A DNA stretch of 64,000 bases. Origin: Dechloromonas sp. (GTDB lineage: Bacteria > Pseudomonadota > Gammaproteobacteria > Burkholderiales > Rhodocyclaceae). Positions 8,223 to 18,167 of this stretch are shown one piece after another. The notes under the pieces were generated by a model. That model did not search any database. It had not been told where the DNA came from and saw nothing but the letters and a program-made list of their open reading frames with translations. Position 1 is the stretch's first letter. Each line of letters starts with the position of its first letter. The position numbers and the translations under genes are program-made. The DNA lies in assembly GCA_028689015.1 (NCBI GenBank), contig JAQTXC010000009.1, positions 1 through 64,000 on the forward strand. The letters run 5' to 3'.

Positions 8223-8899
8223 GCGCCCGCGACCGCATCCTGGCCAAATTACGGCAAAACGCGCCGTCGACCGCAAATGCCCTGCCCGATGTCGCCACCT
8301 GGTTCGCCACGCATCGGCCAGTTGAATCGATGACCGACAAGGCGAAGCGTTTCCACCACGTCATCGAACTGGCCCATGCCGAAGTGCATGCGGTCAACGC
8401 CGACACCTGGACCGGCAAGCTGCATGAGGTATTGAAGGCGCGCGGCATCGAAAAATTGCTGGTTGCCGAAGGCACGCCGCACGGCGACGCCGCGCTCGAT
8501 GACCTGCCGCCACGCGGTATCGACTGCAGCGTCTACGAGATGGCGATCGAAGCCTGGCAGTCGGAGCTATTCGATGACACGCCGGCCAGCCTGACCGCCG
8601 CCCGCGCCGCCATCGCCGAAACCGGCACACTGATCCTGTGGCCGGACGCACTGGAACCGCGCCTGATGTCGCTGGTGCCGCCGGTGCATGTGGTCTTGCT
8701 TGATGCGTCAAATATCCACAACACCTTTTACGAAGCGATGACCGCCGAAGGCTGGTCGAGCGGCCTGCCGACCAACGCCCTGCTGATTTCCGGCCCGTCG
8801 AAGACCGCCGACATCCAGCAAACGCTGGCCTACGGCGCACACGGCCCGAAAGAACTGATCGTGTTGATGCTGGGCGCGCCGGAAGGAGCGGCACAATGA
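8219..8899 (+). CDS. lldG: L-lactate oxidation LUD-domain protein LldG/LutC
   Basis: A 226-residue LutC/YkgG-type protein with a single LUD domain: the IAETGTLILWPDALEPRLMSLVPPVHV segment and the later SGPSKTADIQ segment are typical. It is the third component of the Fe-S lactate-oxidising complex, and its exact catalytic part is unsettled in the family. It overlaps lldE and lldF by 4 bases each, so translation is probably coupled. Gene order here is E-G-F; the E. coli-like and Bacillus orders put this gene last. Confidence 0.9.
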   Translation: MSARDRILAKLRQNAPSTANALPDVATWFATHRPVESMTDKAKRFHHVIELAHAEVHAVNADTWTGKLHEVLKARGIEKLLVAEGTPHGDAALDDLPPRGIDCSVYEMAIEAWQSELFDDTPASLTAARAAIAETGTLILWPDALEPRLMSLVPPVHVVLLDASNIHNTFYEAMTAEGWSSGLPTNALLISGPSKTADIQQTLAYGAHGPKELIVLMLGAPEGAAQ

Positions 8900-10326
8900 G
8901 CGAACACACCTTGCACTTCAAGCCAACGGAAGGCTTCCGCACCCGTTCCAAGGCGGTCGTCGACAACCCTGTCTTGCGCCAGAGCTTCCGCGGTGCGATG
9001 GATTTCCTGATGAGCAAGCGTGCCGCGCAATTCCCCGACGACGAGGAACTGCAAAGCCTGCGCAGCCTGGGCGAAGCGATCCGCCAGTACAACCTGGCCA
9101 AGCTGCCCGACCTGCTTTTGCAACTGGAAAGCCAGTTGACCGCGAACGGCATCCAGGTGCACTGGGCGGAAACGCCAGACGAAGCCAACACCATCATCCT
9201 TGGCATCTGCCAGCGCCATTCGGCCAAACTGATGGTCAAGGGCAAGTCCATGGTCAGCGAGGAAATCGAACTCAACCACGCCGCCGAAGCCGCCGGCATC
9301 GGCGCCTTGGAGTCGGACATGGGCGAATACATCGTCCAGCTGGCCGGCGAGAAGCCGTCGCACATCATCATGCCGGCCATCCACAAGACCAAGGAAGAAA
9401 TCGCCCGCCTGTTCGCCGACAAGGTCGACGGCGTCGATTACACCGACAACGTCGATGCGCTGATCCAGATCGGCCGCAACGTCCTGCGGGAAAAATTTCA
9501 GGAAGCGGCCATCGGACTGTCCGGCGTTAATTTCGCCGTTGCCGAAACTGGCACCCTGTGCCTGGTCGAAAATGAAGGCAACGGCCGCATGTGCACCACC
9601 GTACCGCCCATCCACATCGCCATCACCGGCATCGAAAAGATTGTCGAAAAACTCGAGCACGTCCCGCCGCTGCTCTCGCTACTCACCCGCTCGGCGACCG
9701 GCCAGAACATCTCGACCTACTTCAATATGATCTCCTCACCGCGCAAACCCGGCGAGAAAGATGGCCCCGAGGAAGTCCACCTGGTCCTGCTCGACAACGG
9801 CCGCAGCCAGGCCTACGCCGACGAGCAACTGCGCAAGACGCTGCAGTGCATCCGCTGCGGCGCCTGCATGAACCACTGCCCGGTCTATACGCGCATCGGT
9901 GGCCACGCCTACGGCACCACCTACCCCGGCCCGATCGGTAAGATCGTCTCGCCGCACATGCTGGGGTTGGAAGCGACCGCCTCCATGGCCACCGCCTCGT
10001 CGCTATGCGGCGCCTGCGGCGAAGTCTGCCCGGTGAAGATCCCGATCCCGGAACTACTGATGCGGCTGCGCGAAGAAGCCTTCTCCGAACCGCACGCCAA
10101 GCCGGCGATGCGCGGACAAGGAGCCGGCTATTCGCCGCTGATCTCCGCCATCTGGCGCGCCTGGGCGACGGTTTATCGCTCGCCAGCGCTGTATCGGCTG
10201 GTTTCGTGGCTGGGCAGTCGCTTCGGTGGCTTGCTGCCGTCCCGACAAGGGGCGTGGACCTCGGTGCGGGTGCCTTTGCGGCCGGCGCCAAAGCGGTTGA
10301 GGGATATGCTGAAGGAGCGGGGGTAA
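8896..10326 (+). CDS. lldF: L-lactate oxidation Fe-S protein LldF/LutB
   Basis: A 476-residue protein with an N-terminal LUD domain (about residues 70-300, with VAETGTLCLVENEGNGR) followed by two ferredoxin-type clusters, CIRCGACMNHCPVY near residue 317 and CGACGEVCPVKIP near residue 374. The extra domain after the clusters and the overall length match LutB/LldF. It is the electron-transferring subunit of the L-lactate dehydrogenase complex and acts in the cytoplasm at the membrane. A large hairpin follows the stop. Confidence 0.93.
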   Translation: MSEHTLHFKPTEGFRTRSKAVVDNPVLRQSFRGAMDFLMSKRAAQFPDDEELQSLRSLGEAIRQYNLAKLPDLLLQLESQLTANGIQVHWAETPDEANTIILGICQRHSAKLMVKGKSMVSEEIELNHAAEAAGIGALESDMGEYIVQLAGEKPSHIIMPAIHKTKEEIARLFADKVDGVDYTDNVDALIQIGRNVLREKFQEAAIGLSGVNFAVAETGTLCLVENEGNGRMCTTVPPIHIAITGIEKIVEKLEHVPPLLSLLTRSATGQNISTYFNMISSPRKPGEKDGPEEVHLVLLDNGRSQAYADEQLRKTLQCIRCGACMNHCPVYTRIGGHAYGTTYPGPIGKIVSPHMLGLEATASMATASSLCGACGEVCPVKIPIPELLMRLREEAFSEPHAKPAMRGQGAGYSPLISAIWRAWATVYRSPALYRLVSWLGSRFGGLLPSRQGAWTSVRVPLRPAPKRLRDMLKERG

Positions 10327-10340
10327 TGGTTTCCAGGTTC

Positions 10341-10380
10341 TGGCAGGGGGTTCCGCCCTCAAAGCGGGACCCCCCTGCCA
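10341..10380. repeat. Large hairpin between lldF and dld
   Basis: TGGCAGGGGG (10341-10350) pairs perfectly with CCCCCTGCCA (10371-10380), and the inner TTCCGC/GCGGGA extends the stem around a CCTCAAA loop. No T run follows, so it is more likely an mRNA processing or stability element, or a REP-like repeat, than a simple terminator. Confidence 0.6.
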
Positions 10381-10425
10381 ATTTCAGCCCCCAAAAATAA
10401 CAAACCGAGACACCAAGCCAAAACC

Positions 10426-13245
10426 ATGAGCCAATTGATCCAGCACCTCCGCCAACAGCTGCCCGAAAATCAAGTCATTACCGATGAGCTGCGCCGCCTC
10501 GCCTACGGCACCGACGCCAGTTTCTACCGCCTGATTCCTGAAGTCATCACCGTTATCGAAACGGAAAATGACCTGAAAGCGGTGTTGACCGCAGCCCAGG
10601 CCCATCAGCGTCCCATCACCATCCGCGCTGCCGGTACCAGCCTGTCCGGACAGGCGATTACGGACGGCATTCTGGCCCTGATCGGCGAGGGCTTCGCCAC
10701 TTACCAACAAAATGCCGATGCCAGCAAGGTGACACTGGGTCCTGGCATGGTCGGCGGCGAGGTTAATCGCCGGCTGGCGCCGCATGGCCGCAAAATCGGC
10801 CCGGACCCGGCGTCGATCGGCGCCGCCAAAATTGGCGGCATTGCGGCCAATAACGCCTCCGGCATGTGCTGCGGCACGGCGCAGAACAGTTATCGCACGC
10901 TGGCCGGCCTGCGCGTCATGCTGGCTGATGGCACGGTACTCGACACCGAGGATCATCTGAGCATTGACGCCTTTTCCAAATCGCATGCTGTCCTGCTCGG
11001 CGAACTGGAGCGTCTGGCCCGCCGGACGCGGGACAATGTGCGTCTGGCCGAACGCATCCGTCACAAGTTCAAGATCAAGAACACGACCGGCTACAGCCTG
11101 AATGCACTGGTTGACTACGAAGACCCAATCGACATTCTGTCGCACCTGATGATCGGTTCGGAAGGCACGCTCGGCTTCATCAGCCGCATCACTTACCACA
11201 CCGTCGTTGAGGACCCATTCAAGGCCAGTGCGCTGGTTTTTTTCCCGGACATCCGCACCGCCTGCGAAGCGGTGATCCGCCTCAAGCCACAACCGGTCTC
11301 GGCCGTGGAACTGCTCGACCGCCCGGCGCTGCGTTCGGTCGCCGACAAACCCGGCTTGCCGGCCATCATGCGCGAACTGGGCGAAGAGGCCGCCGCCCTG
11401 CTGATCGAAGTGCGCGCCGCCACGGTCGACGGCCTGCAGGAGAGGATTTCTGCCGTGCACGCGGCCATGGCTGGCATGACCACCGTCGAACCGCTGCAGT
11501 TTTCGACCGACCCCGCCACCTGCGACATGTACTGGAAAGTACGCAAGGGGACCTTCCCGTCGGTCGGCGCCATGCGCCGCACCGGCACCACCGTGCTGAT
11601 CGAGGACGTCGCCTTTCCCATCGCCGCGCTGGCCGATGCCACGCTCGACCTGCAGGCGCTGCTGCGCCAGCACGGCTACCACGAGGCGATTATTTTCGGC
11701 CACGCCCTGGAAGGCAACCTGCACTTCGTGTTCACCCAGGATTTTGGCGATGCCGCCGAGGTCGACCGCTATGCCCGCCTGATGGACGACATCTGCGCGC
11801 TGGTGGTCAAAAAATACGACGGTTCGCTCAAGGCCGAGCACGGCACCGGCCGCAACATGGCGCCGTTTGTCGAAATGGAATGGGGCCAGGAAGCCACGGA
11901 TCTGATGCGCCAGATCAAGGCCTTATTCGATCCGGGCAACCGGCTCAACCCGGGCGTCATCCTCAACGACAACCCGCACGCCCACCTGGAAAACCTGAAA
12001 CCGATGCCGGCGGCCGAAGACCTCATCGACCGCTGTATCGAGTGCGGTTTCTGTGAGCCGCTGTGCCCCTCGCACCGCCTGACGCTGTCGCCACGCCAGC
12101 GTATCGTCAGCGTCCGCGAACTGGCTCGCCGGGCTGCGGCGGGTGAAGAAAGCGGCCAACTGGGTGAAGACTATGCCTACATGGGCATTGATACTTGCGC
12201 CGGCTGTGGCCTATGTTCGACCGCCTGCCCGGTCGGCATCGATACCGGCGACCTGACCCGCCGCCTGCGCGGCCGCCGTCTGGGCGATGCGGCGCGTGCG
12301 GTCAACGCCTGGACGGGCGAACATTTCAGCACGCTGGCGACGATCTCCCGCCTGGGCTTGCAAGCGGGCCATGCGGCCGCCGCAGTTCTGGGCAACCGCC
12401 TGCTCGGCAAACTCTCCGGCGGCGCCTGGAAGACGCCGATGCCCCGTGCCGGGCGCGTACCCCTCAACGGCCCCGTCGACCACGGCACCGAATCGATCGA
12501 AAAACTCAACCGTCACGGCGCCCTGCTGACCAGCGACCCGGTCGTCTATTTCCCGACCTGCGGCGGCCGTATTTTTGGCCCGGCCCAAGCCGGCGAGCCG
12601 CAACTCGGCGAAGTCATTCTTGAACTGCTGCGCCGGGCCGGCTACTCACCCATCCTGCCCGCGCAGGTGGACCGCCTGTGCTGTGGCCAGATGCTGGCCA
12701 GCAAGGGCATGGCCGAAGAAGCCGATGCCCTGTCGAATACCCTTGAGGCAGCACTGATGCAGGCTTCGGACAACGGCCGCTATCCGGTGATCATGGACGC
12801 CAGCACCTGCACCAGCCGCATGCAAAAGCATCTGGCTGGCCGCCTGAAAATCTACGATTTCCACGAATTTGCTGTGGACGCCCTGCTGCCGCGCCTGATG
12901 ATCGAAAAACAGCCCGGCCCAGTCGCCCTGCATGTCAATTGCAGCGTCAGAAAGAATGGCAGCGACGCCGCGCTGCGTACCCTGCTGCGCGCCTGCACCG
13001 CGGACATCATCGAGCCGGCTGGCGTTACCTGCTGCGGTTTTGCCGGTGACCGTGGTTTCGTCGTTCCCGAATTGAACCAGCATGCCCTGCGCCATCTGCC
13101 GGCCGCTTTGCCCGCCGGCTGTGCCTGCGGGGTATCGACCAACCGCACCTGTGAAATCGGCCTGAGTGCAGAAAGTGGCCTCAATTACCAGTCCATTGCC
13201 TATTTGCTTGAAAAATGCAGTCGACCGCGGGACAGCACCTGTTGA
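10426..13245 (+). CDS. FAD/Fe-S D-lactate dehydrogenase, Dld-II type
   Basis: A 939-residue fusion protein: an N-terminal FAD-binding_4 domain (RAAGTSLSGQAITDG near residue 67), the FAD-oxidase C-terminal domain, two 4Fe-4S motifs (CIECGFCEPLCP near residue 537 and CAGCGLCSTACPVG near residue 590), then a CCG domain (CCGQMLASKGM and CCGFAGDRG). The architecture and length match the Dld-II respiratory D-lactate dehydrogenase described in Shewanella, where it also neighbours lldEFG. It would feed electrons from D-lactate to the quinone pool. No lactate permease lies next to it. A related glycolate or 2-hydroxyglutarate oxidase is the main alternative. Confidence 0.87.
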   Translation: MSQLIQHLRQQLPENQVITDELRRLAYGTDASFYRLIPEVITVIETENDLKAVLTAAQAHQRPITIRAAGTSLSGQAITDGILALIGEGFATYQQNADASKVTLGPGMVGGEVNRRLAPHGRKIGPDPASIGAAKIGGIAANNASGMCCGTAQNSYRTLAGLRVMLADGTVLDTEDHLSIDAFSKSHAVLLGELERLARRTRDNVRLAERIRHKFKIKNTTGYSLNALVDYEDPIDILSHLMIGSEGTLGFISRITYHTVVEDPFKASALVFFPDIRTACEAVIRLKPQPVSAVELLDRPALRSVADKPGLPAIMRELGEEAAALLIEVRAATVDGLQERISAVHAAMAGMTTVEPLQFSTDPATCDMYWKVRKGTFPSVGAMRRTGTTVLIEDVAFPIAALADATLDLQALLRQHGYHEAIIFGHALEGNLHFVFTQDFGDAAEVDRYARLMDDICALVVKKYDGSLKAEHGTGRNMAPFVEMEWGQEATDLMRQIKALFDPGNRLNPGVILNDNPHAHLENLKPMPAAEDLIDRCIECGFCEPLCPSHRLTLSPRQRIVSVRELARRAAAGEESGQLGEDYAYMGIDTCAGCGLCSTACPVGIDTGDLTRRLRGRRLGDAARAVNAWTGEHFSTLATISRLGLQAGHAAAAVLGNRLLGKLSGGAWKTPMPRAGRVPLNGPVDHGTESIEKLNRHGALLTSDPVVYFPTCGGRIFGPAQAGEPQLGEVILELLRRAGYSPILPAQVDRLCCGQMLASKGMAEEADALSNTLEAALMQASDNGRYPVIMDASTCTSRMQKHLAGRLKIYDFHEFAVDALLPRLMIEKQPGPVALHVNCSVRKNGSDAALRTLLRACTADIIEPAGVTCCGFAGDRGFVVPELNQHALRHLPAALPAGCACGVSTNRTCEIGLSAESGLNYQSIAYLLEKCSRPRDSTC

Positions 13246-13322
13246 GGATTTCCCTAACAGTCGAAAAGCCGCCGACTTGCTAACGTACGCGCCAGCCTCA
13301 GCCATTCACCAAGGAGAACCCG

Positions 13323-13769
13323 ATGTACAAGACAATCATGGTCGCCATTGACGACAGCGACACTTCGCAATGCGCCCTCGAAGAAGCCCTGCACCTGGCC
13401 CGCACCAGCGATGCCAAGTTGCTGATCACCCATGTCGCCGATGAAACCCTGATGGGCATGCATGGCCGCACCTTCAGCAGCACGCTGGATGTCGACGGCG
13501 CACTGAGCCAGATTGCCCAGGCCGGACGCAAATTGCTGGACGAAGCCCTGCAACTGGCCGAAGGGATCAAGGCCGAAACCTTGCTGCTCGAAGCGCGCAA
13601 CCGCCGCGTTTCGGAAGTCATGGTTGATCAGGCCAAGGCGGCCGGCGTTGACCTGATCGTCATCGGTCGCCATAGTCAGCGCGGCTTGGCCCGGCTGATT
13701 CTTGGTTCGGTGGCCGAACAGGTGGCTAAAATGGCCGACACCTCCGTACTTCTGGTCAGGAAACACTAA
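13323..13769 (+). CDS. Universal stress protein, UspA family
   Basis: A 148-residue single Usp domain. It begins MYKTIMVAIDDSD and carries the ATP-binding signature G-x-H-S-x-x-G-x9-GS-x-x-E (about residues 120-138). Such proteins are small cytoplasmic nucleotide-binding dimers induced by starvation or stress. The ribosome site AAGGAG is strong. Its stop shares a base with the ppc start, which suggests co-expression with PEP carboxylase; a functional link is inference only. Confidence 0.92.
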   Translation: MYKTIMVAIDDSDTSQCALEEALHLARTSDAKLLITHVADETLMGMHGRTFSSTLDVDGALSQIAQAGRKLLDEALQLAEGIKAETLLLEARNRRVSEVMVDQAKAAGVDLIVIGRHSQRGLARLILGSVAEQVAKMADTSVLLVRKH

Positions 13770-16531
13770 TGAACGACAACCCGCTCGACAGCCTTAAAGA
13801 CGAACCCCTGCGTAACGACATCCGCCTGCTCGGCCGGATGCTCGGCGACACCGTGCGCGAACAGGAAGGCGATGGTGTCTTCGAGATTGTTGAACGGGTA
13901 CGGCAAACTGCGGTGCGCTTTGCGCGCGACGGTGACCCGGCGGCGCGCGATGAACTCGCCGCCCTGCTCGACCCCCTGCCGCGCGACACCACGCAATCGG
14001 TGGTGCGCGCTTTTTCGTATTTTCTGCAATTGGCCAACATCGCTGAGGACGAGCATCACACCCGCCGGCGCCGCGCCCATGATCTGGCCGGCTCGCCGCC
14101 GCGCGAAGGCAGCCTGATTCATGCCCTCGATGCGCTGTCGACGGCGGCTGTTTCGCCCGAAACGATTGCCGATTTCTTTGCCCATGCCCTGGTCGCCCCG
14201 GTCCTCACCGCCCATCCGACCGAAGTCCAGCGCCAGAGCCTGATCCGCAACCACCGTGACATCGCCCGCCTACTCGACGCCCGCGAACGCCAGCAGATGA
14301 CGCCGGAGGAACAGACCGACAACGAACTCGGCCTGGCCAATGCCATCCTCACCCTGTGGCAATCACGCATGCTGCGTCCGGTTCGTCTCAAGGTGCTCGA
14401 TGAAGTCAAAAATGGCGTCAGCTATTTCCGCGAAACCTTTTTCACTGAATTACCGCGCCTGTACATTCAGGTCGCCCAGCAATTGCAACAGCGCTACCCG
14501 CAGAAAATCTGGGCCTTGCCGCCCTTTTTCCGCGTCGGCAGCTGGATCGGGGGCGACCGCGACGGCAATCCCTTCGTCACCGCCGACATCCTGACCGAAA
14601 CCCTGCGCCTGCAATCGGCCGCGACGCTCAATCATTACCTGGAGCAGGTGCACGAGTTGGGTGGCGAACTGCCGCTGTCCGATGTCCTGGTCTCGGTCAC
14701 GCCCGAATTGGTAGCGCTGGCCGAACATTCCCCCGACAAATCACCCCAACGCGCCGACGAACCCTATCGCCGCGCCCTCTCCGGCATCTACGCCCGCCTG
14801 GCGGCCACGGCCCGCGCCCTCGACCAGGTCGAACCGGTTCGCCACGAAATTGCTCAGGCCGCGCCCTATGCCAGCCCCGACGCCCTGCGCGGTGATCTGA
14901 AAATTCTCGCCAATTCGCTCAAGCTCAACGGTGCCGCCCGCTTGGCTGGTGGCCGCCTGCGCCGCCTGCTGCGTGCCGTGCAAATTTTCGGCTTCCATCT
15001 GGCACCGATCGACCTGCGCCAGAACTCCGAAGTACACGCCCGCAGCGTCGCCGCCCTGCTCGCCGCCGCCGGCCGCTGCCCGGATTACGAAGCGCTACCA
15101 GAAAATGAGCGAATTGCGCTGTTGACCGCAGAAATCACCACGCCACGCCCGCTCTATTCACCCTATCTCGACTACGACGAGGAAACACGGGGCGAGCTGG
15201 CGATTTTCTTCGCCGCCCGCAGCCTGCGCGACAAATACGGGGCTGCCGCCCTGCCCAACTGCATCATTTCCAAGACCGATGGCGTCTCCGACCTGCTGGA
15301 ACTGGCCCTGCTGCTGAAGGAGTCCGGGTTGCTGCTGCCAGGTAACCAGCCGCGGTTGGACGTCAATATCATCCCGCTGTTCGAAACCATCGAGGACTTG
15401 CAAAAGAGCGCCGCCACCATGACCGGCGTTTTCGCCTTGCCGGTCTATCGCCAACTGATTGCCGGGCGCGGTGACGAGCACGAGGTCATGCTCGGCTATT
15501 CCGACAGCAACAAGGACGGCGGCTTCCTCACTTCCGGCTGGGAGCTGTACAAAGCCGAGATCGAACTAACCTGCGTCTTTGCCAAGCACGGCGTTCGCCT
15601 GCGCCTGTTCCACGGTCGCGGTGGCTCGGTCGGTCGCGGTGGCGGCCCGTCCTACCATGCCATCCTCGCCCAACCAGCCGGTGCCGTGTCTGGTCAGATC
15701 CGCCTGACCGAACAGGGCGAAGTCATCTCGACCAAGTACGGTAACGCCGACACCGGCCGACGCAACCTCGAGGTGCTGCTCGCCGCAACGATGGAAGCCA
15801 GCCTGACCGACCACGAAAACCGCATCGAACCGGCCGAGCAATTCCATGGCGTGATGGATGAACTATCGGCCCGCGCTTTCAACGCCTATCGCGGCCTGGT
15901 CTATGAAACGCCGGGCTTCACCACCTATTTCCGCCAGTCGACCGTCGTCTCCGAAATCGCCTCGCTCAACATCGGCAGCCGCCCCGCCTCGCGCAAGGCC
16001 TCCGAGCGTATCGAAGACCTGCGGGCCATTCCCTGGGTATTCAGCTGGGCACAATGCCGCCTGATGCTGCCCGGCTGGTATGGCTTCGGTTCTGCGGTCG
16101 ACGGCTATCTAGCCGAAAATCCAGACGGCCTGGCGACCCTGCGTCGCATGCTTCATGCTTGGCCCTTCTTCAAGAGCCTGCTGTCGAACATGGACATGGT
16201 GCTGGCCAAGACTGACCTGGCCATTGCCTCGCGTTACGCCGAACTGGTGGCTGACAGCGAATTGCGCCAGCGCATCTTCGGCCAGATCCGTGCCGAATGG
16301 GTCCTGACCCGGCAGCATCTGCTGGCCATTCTCGACCAGGAGGACTTCCTGACCGAGAATCCGATGCTCAAGCGTTCGCTGCAACTACGTGCCCCCTACA
16401 TGGACCCGCTCAATCACTTGCAGGTCGAACTGCTCAAGCGCCACCGTGCCGGAGAAACCGATGAGCGGGTCGCCCGCGCCATTCACATTTCGATCAACGG
16501 CGTCGCCTCCGGCCTGCGCAACAGCGGGTAG
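13769..16531 (+). CDS. ppc: Phosphoenolpyruvate carboxylase
   Basis: A 920-residue cytoplasmic enzyme that carboxylates PEP to oxaloacetate, refilling the TCA cycle. The catalytic His motif VLTAHPTEVQRQ is near residue 148, GGDRDGNP near 258, VMLGYSDSNKDGG near 570, and the mobile loop FHGRGGSVGRGGGP near 614. The C-terminus ends in the conserved RNSG (usually RNTG), needed for activity in the family. It overlaps uspA by one base and ppsR begins 12 bases later, so uspA-ppc-ppsR looks like one operon around the PEP node. Confidence 0.97.
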   Translation: MNDNPLDSLKDEPLRNDIRLLGRMLGDTVREQEGDGVFEIVERVRQTAVRFARDGDPAARDELAALLDPLPRDTTQSVVRAFSYFLQLANIAEDEHHTRRRRAHDLAGSPPREGSLIHALDALSTAAVSPETIADFFAHALVAPVLTAHPTEVQRQSLIRNHRDIARLLDARERQQMTPEEQTDNELGLANAILTLWQSRMLRPVRLKVLDEVKNGVSYFRETFFTELPRLYIQVAQQLQQRYPQKIWALPPFFRVGSWIGGDRDGNPFVTADILTETLRLQSAATLNHYLEQVHELGGELPLSDVLVSVTPELVALAEHSPDKSPQRADEPYRRALSGIYARLAATARALDQVEPVRHEIAQAAPYASPDALRGDLKILANSLKLNGAARLAGGRLRRLLRAVQIFGFHLAPIDLRQNSEVHARSVAALLAAAGRCPDYEALPENERIALLTAEITTPRPLYSPYLDYDEETRGELAIFFAARSLRDKYGAAALPNCIISKTDGVSDLLELALLLKESGLLLPGNQPRLDVNIIPLFETIEDLQKSAATMTGVFALPVYRQLIAGRGDEHEVMLGYSDSNKDGGFLTSGWELYKAEIELTCVFAKHGVRLRLFHGRGGSVGRGGGPSYHAILAQPAGAVSGQIRLTEQGEVISTKYGNADTGRRNLEVLLAATMEASLTDHENRIEPAEQFHGVMDELSARAFNAYRGLVYETPGFTTYFRQSTVVSEIASLNIGSRPASRKASERIEDLRAIPWVFSWAQCRLMLPGWYGFGSAVDGYLAENPDGLATLRRMLHAWPFFKSLLSNMDMVLAKTDLAIASRYAELVADSELRQRIFGQIRAEWVLTRQHLLAILDQEDFLTENPMLKRSLQLRAPYMDPLNHLQVELLKRHRAGETDERVARAIHISINGVASGLRNSG

Positions 16532-16543
16532 AATCCTCGCACT

Positions 16544-17362
16544 ATGCCCACACCCATCAAACGCACCGTCTTTTTCATTTCCGACGGCACCGGCCTGACC
16601 GCCGAGGCGCTCGGCCACAGTCTGCTGACCCAGTTCGAGAATGTTGAATTCAAGCAGGTTCGCATCCCCTTTCTCGACAGCATCGAAAAGGCCCAGGAGG
16701 CCGTGGCCCGCATCAATCTGCAAAGTGAAATCGATGGCATGCGCGCCATCGTGTTCACCACGCTGATCAATGCCGACCTTGCAGCCATCGTGCATCAGGC
16801 TGACGCTTTCTGCCTGCCGTATTTCGAAACCTTCCTGGCACCGCTCGAGGCCGAGCTGGGACAGAAATCGAGTCATACGGTCGGCCGCTCGCACGGCTCG
16901 GCCGATAGCTCGGACTACAAGAAACGCATCGAGTCGATCAACTACACGCTGGCGCACGACGACGGCATCACCGATCGGGACCTGGCCGAAGCCGACGTCA
17001 TCCTGGTCGCCGTTTCGCGTTGTGGCAAGACGCCGACTTCGCTGTATCTGGCCATGCAGTTTGGTCTGAAAGCTGCCAATTTCCCACTGATTCCGGAAGA
17101 CTTCGATCGCGGTCGACTGCCCGGTACGCTGGAAAAGCACCGCAGCAAGCTGTTTGGCCTGACCATACAGCCGGAACGCCTGCACCAGATCCGCGAGGAA
17201 CGCCGCGCCGACAGCAAGTACGCCTCGCTGGCCAACTGCCGTTACGAAATTGCCGAAGCCGAAAAAATGATGCGCCGCGAAGGCATCCGCTGGCTGGATT
17301 CCTCAACCAAATCGATTGAGGAAATATCGACCACCATCCTGCAGGAACTGAAACTACGCTGA
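16544..17362 (+). CDS. ppsR: PEP synthase regulatory protein (kinase/pyrophosphorylase)
   Basis: A 272-residue DUF299 protein. PpsR inactivates PEP synthase by ADP-dependent phosphorylation and reactivates it by phosphate-dependent removal. Visible features are the N-terminal [12 protein letters not shown], the nucleotide-binding loop [14 protein letters not shown] near residue 152, and the C-terminal [14 protein letters not shown]. Its target ppsA is about 10 kb away in the same neighbourhood on the opposite strand. It follows ppc by 12 bases, so carboxylation of PEP and control of its synthesis are co-expressed. Confidence 0.94.
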   Translation: MPTPIKRTVFFISDGTGLTAEALGHSLLTQFENVEFKQVRIPFLDSIEKAQEAVARINLQSEIDGMRAIVFTTLINADLAAIVHQADAFCLPYFETFLAPLEAELGQKSSHTVGRSHGSADSSDYKKRIESINYTLAHDDGITDRDLAEADVILVAVSRCGKTPTSLYLAMQFGLKAANFPLIPEDFDRGRLPGTLEKHRSKLFGLTIQPERLHQIREERRADSKYASLANCRYEIAEAEKMMRREGIRWLDSSTKSIEEISTTILQELKLR

Positions 17363-17396
17363 AGCCTTACTGGACACCCAAAGAGCCCAGCAGGCG

Positions 17397-18167
17397 TTAA
17401 ATCAGACGGCGACGCAAGGCCTCAAATATGCAAATCGCGGCGGCAGCGCCGACGTTGAGCGACTCCACGCCACCAGGCATCGGGATCTTGATTTTGAGGT
17501 CGGCGACGGCAATAAGTTCTGGGCGCACCCCCTGCCCTTCGGCCCCCATCACCCAGGCCAGCGGCCCCGACCACTGCGCGGCATACAGCGAGGTGGCGCC
17601 GTCAAGGCAGGTGACCGCGCTGGTACCTCGATAGTCCGCGAGAAAGGCGCCCAGGTCGGCATCTTCATGAATCGTCAGGGCGAACTGCGCGCCCTGGCCG
17701 GCACGCAGCACTTTGGGCGACCAGGCGGCAGCACAGCCCGGCGCTAGCAAGACCTGACGAATGCCGGCCGCCGCCGCGGTACGCAGCAGGGTGCCGACAT
17801 TGCCCGGATCCTGGAGACCATCGAGTAAAAGAGCATCCGCAGCGAGGTCGACCGCAAGCGGCTCGGCCGGCAAAGCCACCACAGCCAGCAAACCGGTGGG
17901 GGTGTCGACCAAGCCCAGTTCTCGCATCAAGGCATCGCTCAGGCTGATGAGGGGACGGCCGGCCAGATAGTCGGCAATTTCGCCGCCTACCAAGGCTGAT
18001 TCTGCAACGAAGAGCTGCGCCACCGGCCCGTGCTGCTGCTCCCAGGCTTCGACCAGATGCAGACCATCGAGCAAGGTCTGCCCGGCTTTACGCCGCTCAC
18101 GGCCTGACTCAGCCAGTTTTTTCAATTGTTTGTAGACGGCGTTGTCGCGCGACTGAATGTGTTTCAT
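17397..18167 (-). CDS. SpoU/TrmH-family RNA methyltransferase
   Basis: A 256-residue SPOUT methyltransferase that adds a methyl group from S-adenosylmethionine to a ribose 2'-OH of rRNA or tRNA. The N-terminal substrate-binding domain (residues 1-100) precedes the trefoil-knot catalytic domain with [20 protein letters not shown] (motif 1), [13 protein letters not shown] (motif 2) and [18 protein letters not shown] (motif 3). RlmB-like rRNA methylation is likely, but the exact nucleotide cannot be assigned. Its start overlaps the rnhB stop by 4 bases. It is the last gene of the long minus-strand lipid A/outer-membrane run. Confidence 0.88.
   Translation of the reverse strand: MKHIQSRDNAVYKQLKKLAESGRERRKAGQTLLDGLHLVEAWEQQHGPVAQLFVAESALVGGEIADYLAGRPLISLSDALMRELGLVDTPTGLLAVVALPAEPLAVDLAADALLLDGLQDPGNVGTLLRTAAAAGIRQVLLAPGCAAAWSPKVLRAGQGAQFALTIHEDADLGAFLADYRGTSAVTCLDGATSLYAAQWSGPLAWVMGAEGQGVRPELIAVADLKIKIPMPGGVESLNVGAAAAICIFEALRRRLI

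Noticed and set aside
10384-11841. A 485-codon minus-strand frame opposite dld
   Set aside because: It is a shadow of the dld frame; no ribosome site or family motif supports it.
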